Positions 1-5,968 of a stretch of 8,829 bases of DNA are shown here, piece by piece. The stretch's first letter is position 1. Every line of letters starts with the position of its first letter. Source of the stretch: JAYZVT01 sp050248375 (GTDB taxonomy: Bacteria > Pseudomonadota > Alphaproteobacteria > Rhizobiales > Methyloligellaceae). The stretch is from NCBI GenBank assembly GCA_050248375.1, contig JBFWSL010000171.1, forward strand, positions 1 to 8,829, given 5' to 3'. A program made the position numbers and the translations under genes. The notes beneath the pieces are model-generated. The model saw nothing but the letters and a program-made list of their open reading frames with translations. It did no database searches and was not told where the DNA came from.

Positions 1-630
1 CCACGGGCGCACCCAGCGCGCCCAAGCGGGATCGATGCGTCCGGTGTTGAGTGCCGCCACGGCGTAGGAGAAGGCCATGGAGTAGCCGACGTAGCCCGCG
101 TAGAGGAAGGGCGGATGGAAGGCGAGCGCGGGGTCCTGGAGGATCGGATTGAGCCCCTGCCCCTCGAAGGGCGCGGGGTCGACGCGGGCGAAGGGGTTGG
201 AGGTGGCGACGATGAAGGTGAGGAAGGCCAGCGCAATGGAGCCCTGCACGGCGAGCACGCTGGCGCGCAGGTCGGCCGGCAGGTTGCCGCCGAAGACGGC
301 GACGGCGGCGCCGAACAGCCCGAGGATAAGGACCCACAGCACCATGGACCCCTCGTGGTTCCCCCACACGCCGGAAATCTTGTAGATGAGCGGCTTGGCC
401 GAGTGGGAATTGGCCCAGACATTCTCCAGCGAGAAATCGGACGTCACATAGGCATACATCAGGGCGAGAAACGCGATCAGCAGCAGAGCGAACTGATAGA
501 GCGCGGCCGGCGCGGCCATGTCCATGAGACGGCTGTCGCGCCGCACGACACCCCAGATGGGCAGCGCCGTCTGCACCAGCGCGACACAGAGCGCGAGGAT
601 CAGCGCGAAATGTCCCGTCTCGACAATCAA
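1..630 (-). CDS. ccmF: Cytochrome c maturation protein CcmF (CycK), N-terminal 210 residues, cut by window edge
   Basis: CcmF is the polytopic inner-membrane core of the haem lyase. It takes haem from holo-CcmE and, with CcmH and CcmI, attaches it to apocytochrome c in the periplasm. The frame is open from position 630 to position 1. It shows the family N-terminus (VETGHFALILAL), several hydrophobic segments, a WGNHEGSM motif at about residues 89-96 and NPILQDPALAFHPPFLYAG at about 161-179. These are CcmF hallmarks. The family is usually about 650 residues, so about one third is present, and the WWD motif should lie just outside the window. The start is TTG at 628-630: the first in-frame ATG would remove the conserved N-terminus, and GGAGG lies 6 nt upstream of the TTG. 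It follows ccmE by 21 nt, so it is co-transcribed. Identification is firm; only the extent is unknown. Confidence 0.95.
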   Translation of the reverse strand, partial: MIVETGHFALILALCVALVQTALPIWGVVRRDSRLMDMAAPAALYQFALLLIAFLALMYAYVTSDFSLENVWANSHSAKPLIYKISGVWGNHEGSMVLWVLILGLFGAAVAVFGGNLPADLRASVLAVQGSIALAFLTFIVATSNPFARVDPAPFEGQGLNPILQDPALAFHPPFLYAGYVGYSMAFSYAVAALNTGRIDPAWARWVRPW

Positions 631-635
631 GCTCG

Positions 636-644
636 CCCTCCCCC
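636..644 (-). promoter_or_regulatory. Strong ribosome binding site that fixes the TTG start of ccmF
   Basis: On the minus strand GGGGGAGGG ends 5 nt before the TTG at 628-630, with the GGAGG core 6 nt away. This supports TTG, rather than the internal ATG about 35 codons later, as the ccmF start. Confidence 0.7.
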
Positions 645-651
645 GTTTCGC

Positions 652-1107
652 TCAGTTGGCCTTGGTCTGCTTTTCGCCGCCCTTCCAGACGCCTGTCTTC
701 TTCAGCGACTCCGCTACTTCGGGGGGCATGTAGTTCTCGTCGTGCTTGGCCAGCACATTGTCGGCGACGAACACGCCATCAGGGCGCAGGGCACCCTCGG
801 TGACGACACCCTGCCCCTCGCGGAACAGGTCGGGCAGCACGCCGGTGTAGTTCACCTTGACCGTCTTGACGGTGTCGGTGACGGCGAAGCTGACCGTGGT
901 GCCCTCGCCGCGCACGACGCTGCCTTCCTCGACGAGGCCGCCGAGACGGATGCGCTGGCCGGGGCCGACGCCTTTCTCGGCCACGTCCGAGGGGCTGTAG
1001 AAAAAGACGATCGAGTCGTTGAGCGCAAAGAGCACCAGACCCGCCGCAAGGCCGAGCACGGCGAGACCGCTGGCGATCAGTGCGATGCGTCGCTTCTTGC
1101 GTGTCAT
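652..1107 (-). CDS. ccmE: Cytochrome c-type biogenesis haem chaperone CcmE (CycJ)
   Basis: CcmE is a periplasmic, membrane-anchored haem chaperone. It binds haem covalently through one histidine and passes it to CcmF. The 151-residue protein has a basic N-terminus (MTRKKRR) and one membrane anchor at about residues 8-29. A beta-barrel (OB-fold) domain follows, with a characteristic FYSPSDV stretch at about 36-42, and then the haem-binding signature LAKHDENYMPPEV, with His122 as the covalent ligand and Tyr126 nearby. Length and motifs match the family. The ATG overlaps the ccmI stop codon as ATGA, which points to translational coupling, and ccmF follows after 21 nt. Nothing looks damaged. Confidence 0.97.
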   Translation of the reverse strand: MTRKKRRIALIASGLAVLGLAAGLVLFALNDSIVFFYSPSDVAEKGVGPGQRIRLGGLVEEGSVVRGEGTTVSFAVTDTVKTVKVNYTGVLPDLFREGQGVVTEGALRPDGVFVADNVLAKHDENYMPPEVAESLKKTGVWKGGEKQTKAN

Positions 1108-2249
1108 ATGCCCAGTCCTTTCGCCAGCTCCGACAGCCTGGTCAGGGCGGCCTGGTCGTCCTTGAATTTTTCCCGCGCCTGCGCGAGCGCGGCGGTCGCG
1201 TCATCCTTGCGGTTCAGCACCATGTAGGAACGCACCAGCCGCGTCCATTCGTCCACGCTGCCGCCCTGCTCCCTGAGCCGGTCCGCGAGGCCCGCGACCA
1301 TCTGCTGGATCATCGCCTGGCGGTCCTGCGGGGCCATCTGCTGCGCGGCCGCGACATCCTCGGCGGTGGGCCCGGGAGCCTGCGCCTGCTCGCCCTGCGT
1401 GGCAGGCGAGGCGGCAGGGATATCCGTCTTCGCTTCGGCGGTCTTGAGACGCTCCTCGACCATGGGCCGCCAGGGCGCCTTCTTGTCCGGCTCGGCGAGC
1501 AGTTCGCGCCAGGACGCGGCGGCCTTCTGCCAGTCGCCGTCCTGCTCATGGGCGATGCCGAGCCAGAAGCGCGGCTTGACGAGCGTCCCGTCGATCGCCC
1601 TTGCCTTCTCGAAGGCCTGGCGCGCCTTCTCTCCCACAATGCTGCTGTCCCCGGCCACAAGGGACTCGCCATAACCCACGAGCCGGTCGGGCGCGGGCCC
1701 GAGGATGCGGATCGCCTGTTCATAGGCGTCGGCGGCGTCGCCATAGCGTTGCAGCCTGAAATAGACCGGCGCCAGCACTTCCCAGCCGCGGCCATCATCG
1801 GGATTTTCGCGCAGCCGCGCTTCGACGCGGGCGATCAGCGCACCGATATTCTGCTGGTTGGCCGAAGCGGCCAGACGCTCCGCGAGGGGCTGATCGGGAA
1901 GCGCGGGATTGCCGGAGGCAAGATAGAGGCCGAGGCTGGCGACGGGCAGGCACAGAAGGGAAGCGGCAAACGCCAGCCTCGCGGTACCGGCAGAAGCACC
2001 CGCGGCAACGGCGGGGGTGTCCGCGGAGGCCAGGATGCGGCGGGAAATCTCGCGGCGGGCGGATTCTGCCTCCGAGCCGGCGATAAGGCCGCGGGCGAGA
2101 TCGGCATCGATCTCGGCGAACTGATCACGATAGACGGCCGAGGCATCCGGACCGGTTGCGGCGGCTTCCCGCGGCGCGCGCAAGAACGGCCACAGCACCG
2201 CCAGCACGGCTCCGCCTGTCATGAGCGCGAGAATGATCCACAGCAACAT
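1104..2249 (-). CDS. ccmI: c-type cytochrome biogenesis protein CcmI (CycH), TPR apocytochrome chaperone
   Basis: CcmI binds apocytochrome c and presents it to the CcmF/CcmH ligation machinery. The 381-residue protein has an N-terminal membrane segment (about residues 2-22), then a charged cytoplasmic loop with the family pattern VYRDQFAEIDADLARG at about 39-54. A second membrane segment lies at about 92-112, followed by a periplasmic TPR-type region (about 130-250, including GWEVLAPVYFRLQRYGDAADAYEQA). The tail is Ala/Gln-rich, with another helical-repeat part at the end. This is the two-membrane-segment, long periplasmic form typical of rhizobial CycH. It overlaps ccmE by ATGA. The ATG at 2249 has no clear Shine-Dalgarno sequence, and the leader contains an extensive inverted-repeat structure (2256-2319). 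Confidence 0.93.
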   Translation of the reverse strand: MLLWIILALMTGGAVLAVLWPFLRAPREAAATGPDASAVYRDQFAEIDADLARGLIAGSEAESARREISRRILASADTPAVAAGASAGTARLAFAASLLCLPVASLGLYLASGNPALPDQPLAERLAASANQQNIGALIARVEARLRENPDDGRGWEVLAPVYFRLQRYGDAADAYEQAIRILGPAPDRLVGYGESLVAGDSSIVGEKARQAFEKARAIDGTLVKPRFWLGIAHEQDGDWQKAAASWRELLAEPDKKAPWRPMVEERLKTAEAKTDIPAASPATQGEQAQAPGPTAEDVAAAQQMAPQDRQAMIQQMVAGLADRLREQGGSVDEWTRLVRSYMVLNRKDDATAALAQAREKFKDDQAALTRLSELAKGLGI

Positions 2250-2255
2250 CGGGAT

Positions 2256-2319
2256 GCAGGGCCTTCAACAATTTCCATGCCTTACCCAGCCCTTAGGCAT
2301 AAGGGTGGCATGGCCCTGC
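2256..2319. repeat. Nested inverted repeats in the gap between the lipoprotein gene and ccmI
   Basis: Three perfect arm pairs occur in 64 bases: GCAGGGCC (2256-2263) with GGCCCTGC (2312-2319), CCATGCC (2275-2281) with GGCATGG (2307-2313), and CCCTTA (2290-2295) with TAAGGG (2300-2305) around a 4-base loop. The first two share two bases at 2312-2313, so they compete for them. There is no T-run after the structure on either strand, so it is not a standard rho-independent terminator. It ends 6 bases before the ccmI ATG and would form in the ccmI leader RNA. It could set ccmI expression or separate it from the upstream gene, or be a dispersed repeat element. The arms are read directly; the role is inferred. 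Confidence 0.6.
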
Positions 2320-2367
2320 GGCAAGACACAATGGCCGTGAGCGGGCGCGGCATGTCCGCCGCTCCGA

Positions 2368-2835
2368 TCAGCTCACGTTGGTCCAGGTCCCGTCCGGATT
2401 CCGGCAGGCGCGGCCGCGCATGGTCTCGGGCCGTCCGTCGATATAGATGGTATGGGCGAAATCCCGGCAATGGCGGTTTTCTACCGTGTAGGGCTGCTGC
2501 ACGATGACGTCGCCATAATGGCCGGTCTGGGGATTGCGCCATCTGGTCGGCGTGCCTGCCCGGCCGTATTCCAATGCACGGAATTCGGCCTCCATGGCAG
2601 CGCGGCGGTCGGCTTCGTCCAGGCTGGCGCCGATCGAATGTCCAACCACGCCGCCGACAAATGCGCCGACCATGGCGCCGGCGATCTTGCCGTTGCCCTT
2701 GCCAAGCGCGCTGCCCGCCAGACCGCCCGCCACGGCGCCGACAAGTGTGCCGGTTTCGGCCTTGCGGCCAGGTCCGCAGGCGGCGAGCAGAGAGGCGGTT
2801 AACGCCGCAACGAGTAGTCCGTTGTATGCACGCAT
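2368..2835 (-). CDS. Glycine-zipper outer-membrane lipoprotein (17 kDa surface antigen-like)
   Basis: The 155-residue protein starts with a lipoprotein signal peptide: a short basic start, a hydrophobic core and lipobox LLAAC with Cys20 as the predicted lipidated residue. Residues about 30-70 are rich in Gly/Ala with regular small-residue spacing (GAVAGGLAGSALGKG, GAFVGGVVG), a glycine-zipper membrane motif seen in the rickettsial 17 kDa antigen/SlyB-like group. The C-terminal half is soluble and polar, with Arg/Tyr-rich parts ending in CRNPDGTWTNVS, as is common in alphaproteobacterial members. The ATG has AGGGG 7 nt upstream. It sits between the kinase gene and ccmI in the same orientation. 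A role in envelope integrity is inferred from the family; no specific function is known to me. Confidence 0.85.
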   Translation of the reverse strand: MRAYNGLLVAALTASLLAACGPGRKAETGTLVGAVAGGLAGSALGKGNGKIAGAMVGAFVGGVVGHSIGASLDEADRRAAMEAEFRALEYGRAGTPTRWRNPQTGHYGDVIVQQPYTVENRHCRDFAHTIYIDGRPETMRGRACRNPDGTWTNVS

Positions 2836-2926
2836 GTGCTATCCCCTGAATTCGCGCAAATTTCCCTGCACCGCGCCGGGGCGGCCCCCTATGGGCGACA
2901 GGTTCAGATGCTCATACGTGCAAACA

Positions 2927-2945
2927 GCGAAATTCCGGCGAAATT
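2927..2945. promoter_or_regulatory. 8-bp direct repeat with 11-nt period upstream of the lipoprotein gene
   Basis: GCGAAATT occurs at 2927-2934 and again, exactly, at 2938-2945. An 11-nt period is the usual spacing of tandem half-sites bound by OmpR/PhoP-family regulators. On the minus strand the repeat is followed after 10 nt by TATGAG (2911-2916), a 4/6 match to a -10 box, and the lipoprotein ATG lies about 80 nt further. The second copy runs into the palindrome CGAAATTTCG (2939-2948). The binding role is inferred. Confidence 0.35.
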
Positions 2946-2972
2946 TCGACCTCGGCGCTGACGCAGCCCGGA

Positions 2973-4367
2973 TCAGGCGTTCCTGGGCGGAACGGCTTCG
3001 GGCAGTTCGAGGCGCGCGCGCAGGCCGCCAAGCGGCGATTCCTTCAGCTTGAACGTGCCCTTGTAGACATGGGCAAGATCGGAAACGATCGAGAGACCAA
3101 GGCCGGAGCCCGGCTTGGATTCGTCGAGCCGCTGGCCGCGCTTGAGCGCCTCTTCCCTTTTCTTCCTGGTGAGTCCGGGGCCGTCGTCATCCACGAAGAC
3201 CGCGAGCCGGCGCGGGCCGCCCGCCTTTTCCGGCTTCAGGCGGATGACCTTGAGGGCCACCTGCGACTTCGCCCATTTGCAGGAATTGTCGAGCAGGTTG
3301 CCGACCATTTCCTCCAGGTCATGCTTCTCGCCCTGAAAGACGGCGTCCGCGGGCCAGTCGGAGGTGAAGGTCAGACCCTTCTCCTCGTAGATACGCTCCA
3401 GCGCCCGCATCAGGGCGGAGAAGACCGGATCGACGGGAGTGGCGCTGTGGATGGCGCCGGCGCTCGCGGCCATACGGGCGCGGTCGAGATGATGGGTGAT
3501 CTGGGCGCGCATCAGGTCCGCCTGCTCCACCACCTTGCCGGCAAGCGGCGTACGCTTGCCGCGCGCCTCGTTGGTGATGACGCTGAGGGGGGTCTTGAGC
3601 GCATGGGCGAGGTTGCCCACATGGGTGCGCGCGCGCTCCACCACGTCGTGGTTGGCGCGGATGAGAGCGTTCAGCTCTTCCTGGAGCGGGACGATTTCTT
3701 CCGGGAGATCGCCTTCCAGCCGCTGCGCTTCGCCCGAACGGATGGAGGCGAGGCCCTTGCGGACAGCGCGCAGGGGCCGGAGGCCGAAGCGGACCTGGAA
3801 CACAGTGGCGGCCACAAGGCCAAGGCCGAGCAGCGACAGGGCCATGGCCAGGAGCGCGGAGAACTGGTTCACGTCCTGATCGATCTCGGCGATGTCGCCG
3901 GCGACGGCGTAGGAATAGACGGGATTGCCGGCAATCGACGCGAAGGCGATCTCGCGCTCCAGCACGCGCAGCTTTTGACCTTCGGGTCCGGCCACAACAG
4001 CCTTGCGGACGTTGTTCGCGTCCGGGGGGATGCCCGACTCGCTTGGAAGGGGGAGGGTCTGATCCAGAAGGGAATTGGAGATGTGGAGCGGAACCTGGGA
4101 GTCCGGCAGCTTGATCTGCCAGTACCAGCCGGAAAAAGGCTGCTGGAAGGCCTGGCCTGAAAGATCGGGGCGCTGGGGGCGGCCTGACGCGTCCGCTGCG
4201 CTCGCGGCAACGAGGCCGGTCAGAAGCGCATCGAGGCGAGCGTTGAAGCTGCGCTCGATGGTGGTCTTGTAGACGGAACTCAGCAGCAGCCCCGCTACCG
4301 GCAGGACGATCAGGGTCCAGGCCGCGGAAGAGGCGAACAACCGGAAGGCGAGAGAATTAAGCCTCAT
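2973..4367 (-). CDS. feuQ: Sensor histidine kinase, FeuQ/PhoQ-like
   Basis: This is the inner-membrane sensor kinase partner of the regulator encoded just upstream. The 464 residues show a first membrane segment at about 12-34, a periplasmic sensing domain (about 35-168) and a second membrane segment at about 169-192. A HAMP-like linker with RFGLRPLRAV follows, then the dimerisation/phosphoacceptor box GNLAHALKTPLSVI with His255. The ATPase part has an N box LEEMVGNLLDN (Asn357, Asn361), a G1 box DDDGPG at 393-398 and a G2 box GSGLGLSIV at about 420-428. All catalytic features are intact. It overlaps the regulator gene by 11 nt, so the two are translated together. In rhizobia FeuQ works with FeuP in iron uptake (R. 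leguminosarum) and cyclic glucan export (S. meliloti). The assignment rests on similarity remembered for the pair and on the cyc gene linkage; PhoQ is the generic alternative name. Confidence 0.82.
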   Translation of the reverse strand: MRLNSLAFRLFASSAAWTLIVLPVAGLLLSSVYKTTIERSFNARLDALLTGLVAASAADASGRPQRPDLSGQAFQQPFSGWYWQIKLPDSQVPLHISNSLLDQTLPLPSESGIPPDANNVRKAVVAGPEGQKLRVLEREIAFASIAGNPVYSYAVAGDIAEIDQDVNQFSALLAMALSLLGLGLVAATVFQVRFGLRPLRAVRKGLASIRSGEAQRLEGDLPEEIVPLQEELNALIRANHDVVERARTHVGNLAHALKTPLSVITNEARGKRTPLAGKVVEQADLMRAQITHHLDRARMAASAGAIHSATPVDPVFSALMRALERIYEEKGLTFTSDWPADAVFQGEKHDLEEMVGNLLDNSCKWAKSQVALKVIRLKPEKAGGPRRLAVFVDDDGPGLTRKKREEALKRGQRLDESKPGSGLGLSIVSDLAHVYKGTFKLKESPLGGLRARLELPEAVPPRNA

Positions 4368-5028
4368 CCTCGACCGGCCCGAGGCTGTAGCCGAGGCCGC
4401 GGACCGTCGAGATCAGATCCGGCGGAATCTTCTTGCGCAGGCGTCCGACGAAAACCTCGATGGTGTTGGAGTCGCGATCGAAGTCCTGATCATAGAGATG
4501 CTCGACAAGTTCGGTTCGGGACACGACCCGGCCGCGGTGATGCATAAGGTAGGCGAGCAGCCGGTATTCGTGGGAGGTGAGCTTTATGGCCGAGCCATTG
4601 ACCGTCACCCGCGCGGTCTTGGTGTCGAGGCGGAGGGTGCCGCACTCGATCTCGTTCTTGGCGTGGCCGGCCGACCGGCGCAGCAGGGCGCGCACGCGCG
4701 CAAGCACTTCTTCCATGTGGAAAGGCTTGGCCACGTAGTCGTCGGCGCCCGCATCCATGCCGGCCACCTTGTCGCTCCAGCGGTCGCGGGCGGTGAGGAT
4801 GAGGACCGGCATCTTGCGCTCGTCGCGCCGCCACTGTTCCAGCACGCTGATGCCGTCCATCTTCGGCAGGCCGATGTCCAGGATCACCGCGTCGTAAGGC
4901 TCGGTATCGCCCAGAAAATGCCCCTCCTCCCCGTCCGAGGCGGTATCCACGGCATAGCCGGCATCGGTCAGAGCCGCCACCAACTGACGGTTCAGGTCCT
5001 TGTCATCCTCGACAACGAGCAGGCGCAC
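4357..5028 (-). CDS. feuP: OmpR-family response regulator, FeuP/PhoP-like
   Basis: This 223-residue DNA-binding regulator is phosphorylated by the kinase encoded next to it. The receiver domain (about 1-115) has the acidic pair Asp8/Asp9, phosphoacceptor Asp51 (VILDIGLPKMDG), Thr79 (ILTARDRWSDKVAGMDAGAD) and Lys101 in VAKPF. The C-terminal winged helix (about 125-220) has the typical KLTSHEYRLLAYLMHHRGRVVSRTEL-type core and a TIEVFVGRLRKKI recognition region; it ends with TVRGLGYSLGP. The stretches EEGHFLGDTEPYDA and YDQDFDRDSNTIEVF are, in my memory, characteristic of rhizobial FeuP. The start is GTG at 5026-5028 with GGGGAG 7 nt upstream. The gene lies 46 nt downstream of the PepSY-like gene and overlaps the kinase gene by 11 nt, giving one signalling operon. 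Confidence 0.85.
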   Translation of the reverse strand: MRLLVVEDDKDLNRQLVAALTDAGYAVDTASDGEEGHFLGDTEPYDAVILDIGLPKMDGISVLEQWRRDERKMPVLILTARDRWSDKVAGMDAGADDYVAKPFHMEEVLARVRALLRRSAGHAKNEIECGTLRLDTKTARVTVNGSAIKLTSHEYRLLAYLMHHRGRVVSRTELVEHLYDQDFDRDSNTIEVFVGRLRKKIPPDLISTVRGLGYSLGPVEDEA

Positions 5029-5040
5029 GTGAGAGCTCCC

Positions 5041-5074
5041 CGGTCACTGGCTACGGTCACTGCCCGCAGCGGGC
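5041..5074. repeat. Direct repeat and short hairpin between the PepSY-like gene and feuP
   Basis: CGGTCACTG occurs at 5041-5049 and exactly again at 5054-5062 (13-nt period). Immediately beside it, GCCCGC-A-GCGGGC (5062-5074) is a perfect palindrome that would form a small hairpin directly after the stop codon of the PepSY-like gene. There is no U-run, so it is not a clear terminator. It could slow degradation or adjust the ratio of the upstream to the downstream product. Sequence elements are read directly; the role is speculative. Confidence 0.4.
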
Positions 5075-5374
5075 CTACTGAGCAGGTTCGTCTACGAACT
5101 CTACCTTACCGCCGTCCTGCATGACTACCAGCTTGTATGTAAGCCCTTGCCCCTGCTTGCAAATGGTGAAATGCACAACCTTGCCCTTGTAACGCTCCTC
5201 GACGCTGGCCTTGATATCGGTAGCCGGCTTCAGGTTGAACTTTTCAATCAGGCCGGCGCTGCGTGCCTCGGCCCAGGACATGCAGGCTTCGTCGGCCCGT
5301 GCGGGCAATGCGCCAGCCGCCAACACGATGGCCAGCACCGCCAGCGATCCTGCAATGGAACGTCCGATCCGCAT
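5075..5374 (-). CDS. Small secreted PepSY-like protein, FeuN-like modulator of the adjacent two-component system
   Basis: The 99-residue protein has a signal peptide (RIGRSIAG, hydrophobic core to about residue 25, likely cleavage after ALPARA) and a mature part of about 72 residues. The C-terminal half, VEERYKGKVVHFTICKQGQ followed by a short beta hairpin and VEFVDEPAQ, resembles a PepSY fold; there are two cysteines (about 31 and 72). It is the first gene before feuP, 46 nt away. In Sinorhizobium meliloti a small periplasmic protein, FeuN, encoded next to feuPQ restrains FeuQ signalling. Size, export signal and position fit that role, but I could not align the sequences, so I give no gene symbol. 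A candidate regulator-binding repeat lies about 65-80 nt upstream (5440-5456). Confidence 0.75.
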   Translation of the reverse strand: MRIGRSIAGSLAVLAIVLAAGALPARADEACMSWAEARSAGLIEKFNLKPATDIKASVEERYKGKVVHFTICKQGQGLTYKLVVMQDGGKVEFVDEPAQ

Positions 5375-5424
5375 CTCGTCGCAACCCTTTCCGATGGCCT
5401 TTTCCGGCCAGTTTGGAACGGGAC

Positions 5425-5456
5425 CTTATGGGAAGGCGCATGAACCGCAGATGAAC
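5425..5456 (-). promoter_or_regulatory. Candidate promoter with tandem GTTCAT box (possible FeuP/PhoP-type site) before the feuN-like operon
   Basis: On the minus strand GTTCAT-N5-GTTCAT occupies 5456-5440, an exact 11-nt direct repeat. It is followed after 9 nt by CATAAG (5430-5425), a 4/6 match to a -10 box. Tandem hexamers 11 nt apart replacing the -35 element are the layout of PhoP-activated promoters. The PepSY-like start codon is about 50 nt downstream. This suggests autoregulation by the operon's own regulator. The repeat is seen directly; its function is inferred. Confidence 0.45.
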
Positions 5457-5465
5457 GAAGAGGAT

Positions 5466-5503
5466 TCGGCCGCAGCCGGAAGGCCGAGCATTTTCTGGAA
5501 AAT
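5466..5503. repeat. Two inverted repeats after the SleB-like gene
   Basis: TCGGCC (5466-5471) pairs with GGCCGA (5482-5487) across a 10-base loop, and ATTTTC (5490-5495) pairs with GAAAAT (5498-5503) across 2 bases, touching the stop codon of the hydrolase gene. The GC hairpin has no long T-run on either side (only TTTT on the plus strand), so at best it is a weak transcription end for the lysis cassette. Confidence 0.3.
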
Positions 5504-5937
5504 CAGTAGAAAAACCAGTGTCCTATAAGGGCACGCGGCGTTTCTCCCTCAGCCCATCGCGGCGTTTCGTCATGGCGGTGACAGCGTGCCGCGCCGCCGG
5601 TCGGATCCTCGATCTCCCCGGCACAAATCCGGGCCAGAACGGAAAGCGCGTGGAGCAGACTGTCACGGTCCCGCTCGCCCGGGAACTCCGCAGCCTGCTC
5701 GCAGAATCCCGGCGACTGGGCGGCGATGCCAAGTTCGCACTCGGCGTCCGCCAGCAGTCCGTGCCTGGGATCGCATGCTTCGGGCGCAGGCGGCGAGACC
5801 CAGTCTCCACCGATCCGGTTGAGCAGGAGGTGACCGACCGCCACGTAGGCTTCGTCCGGCTGATCTCTTGCCGCACGTCCCACGATCTCGGCAATGCGCC
5901 AGAAGATACTCCGGTCTTCCGCACCCCACGCTTTCAC
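5503..5937 (-). CDS. SleB-like cell-wall hydrolase domain protein, apparently lacking the usual glutamates
   Basis: The 144-residue protein resembles the Hydrolase_2/SleB family of peptidoglycan lytic enzymes. An early helix ending VAVGHLLLNRI (about 32-42) fits the family's 'AV..V.LNR' segment, and the C-terminus DPTGGAARCHRH, TPRWAEGETP and ALIGHWFFY (about 111-144) matches the family's 'DPTGGATH...P.W....T..IG.H.FY' pattern. Where relatives usually read GEARGEP, this protein reads RAARDQP, so both glutamates appear replaced (Ala22, Gln26). There is no signal peptide, so it would need a holin or act on the cytoplasmic side. I place the start at GTG 5935-5937 because AGAGGGGG lies 5 nt upstream; an in-frame GTG at 5958 would add 7 residues but has a poor site. 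It follows the spanin-like pair and sits behind its own possible promoter/operator. Family is likely; activity is doubtful. Confidence 0.62.
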   Translation of the reverse strand: MKAWGAEDRSIFWRIAEIVGRAARDQPDEAYVAVGHLLLNRIGGDWVSPPAPEACDPRHGLLADAECELGIAAQSPGFCEQAAEFPGERDRDSLLHALSVLARICAGEIEDPTGGAARCHRHDETPRWAEGETPRALIGHWFFY

Positions 5938-5942
5938 ATCGT

Positions 5943-5950
5943 CCCCCTCT
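5943..5950 (-). promoter_or_regulatory. Ribosome binding site choosing the GTG at 5937 for the SleB-like gene
   Basis: AGAGGGGG on the minus strand ends 5 nt before GTG 5935-5937. The upstream in-frame GTG at 5956-5958 has only a weak GAG directly next to it, so the shorter protein is preferred. Confidence 0.5.
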
Positions 5951-5968
5951 GAACACACCTCGATACCG

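Noticed and set aside
115..1227. 370-codon plus-strand ORF
   Set aside because: It lies antisense to ccmF, ccmE and part of ccmI, which have clear family motifs. The translation is low-complexity Gly/Asp/Arg text typical of a GC-rich shadow frame.
2256..2319. Rho-independent terminator between the lipoprotein gene and ccmI
   Set aside because: The stems are good but no T-run follows on the transcribed strand, so I list it only as an inverted-repeat structure.
1080..2507. 475-codon plus-strand ORF
   Set aside because: Antisense to ccmI and running into the lipoprotein gene. It is rich in Arg/Gly with no recognisable domain, and the minus strand is explained by real genes.
3069..4160. 363-codon plus-strand ORF
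   Set aside because: Antisense to the histidine kinase, whose H, N and G boxes are intact. The plus product looks like reversed coding.
4498..5124. 208-codon plus-strand ORF over feuP
   Set aside because: Shadow of the response regulator gene; no family resemblance.
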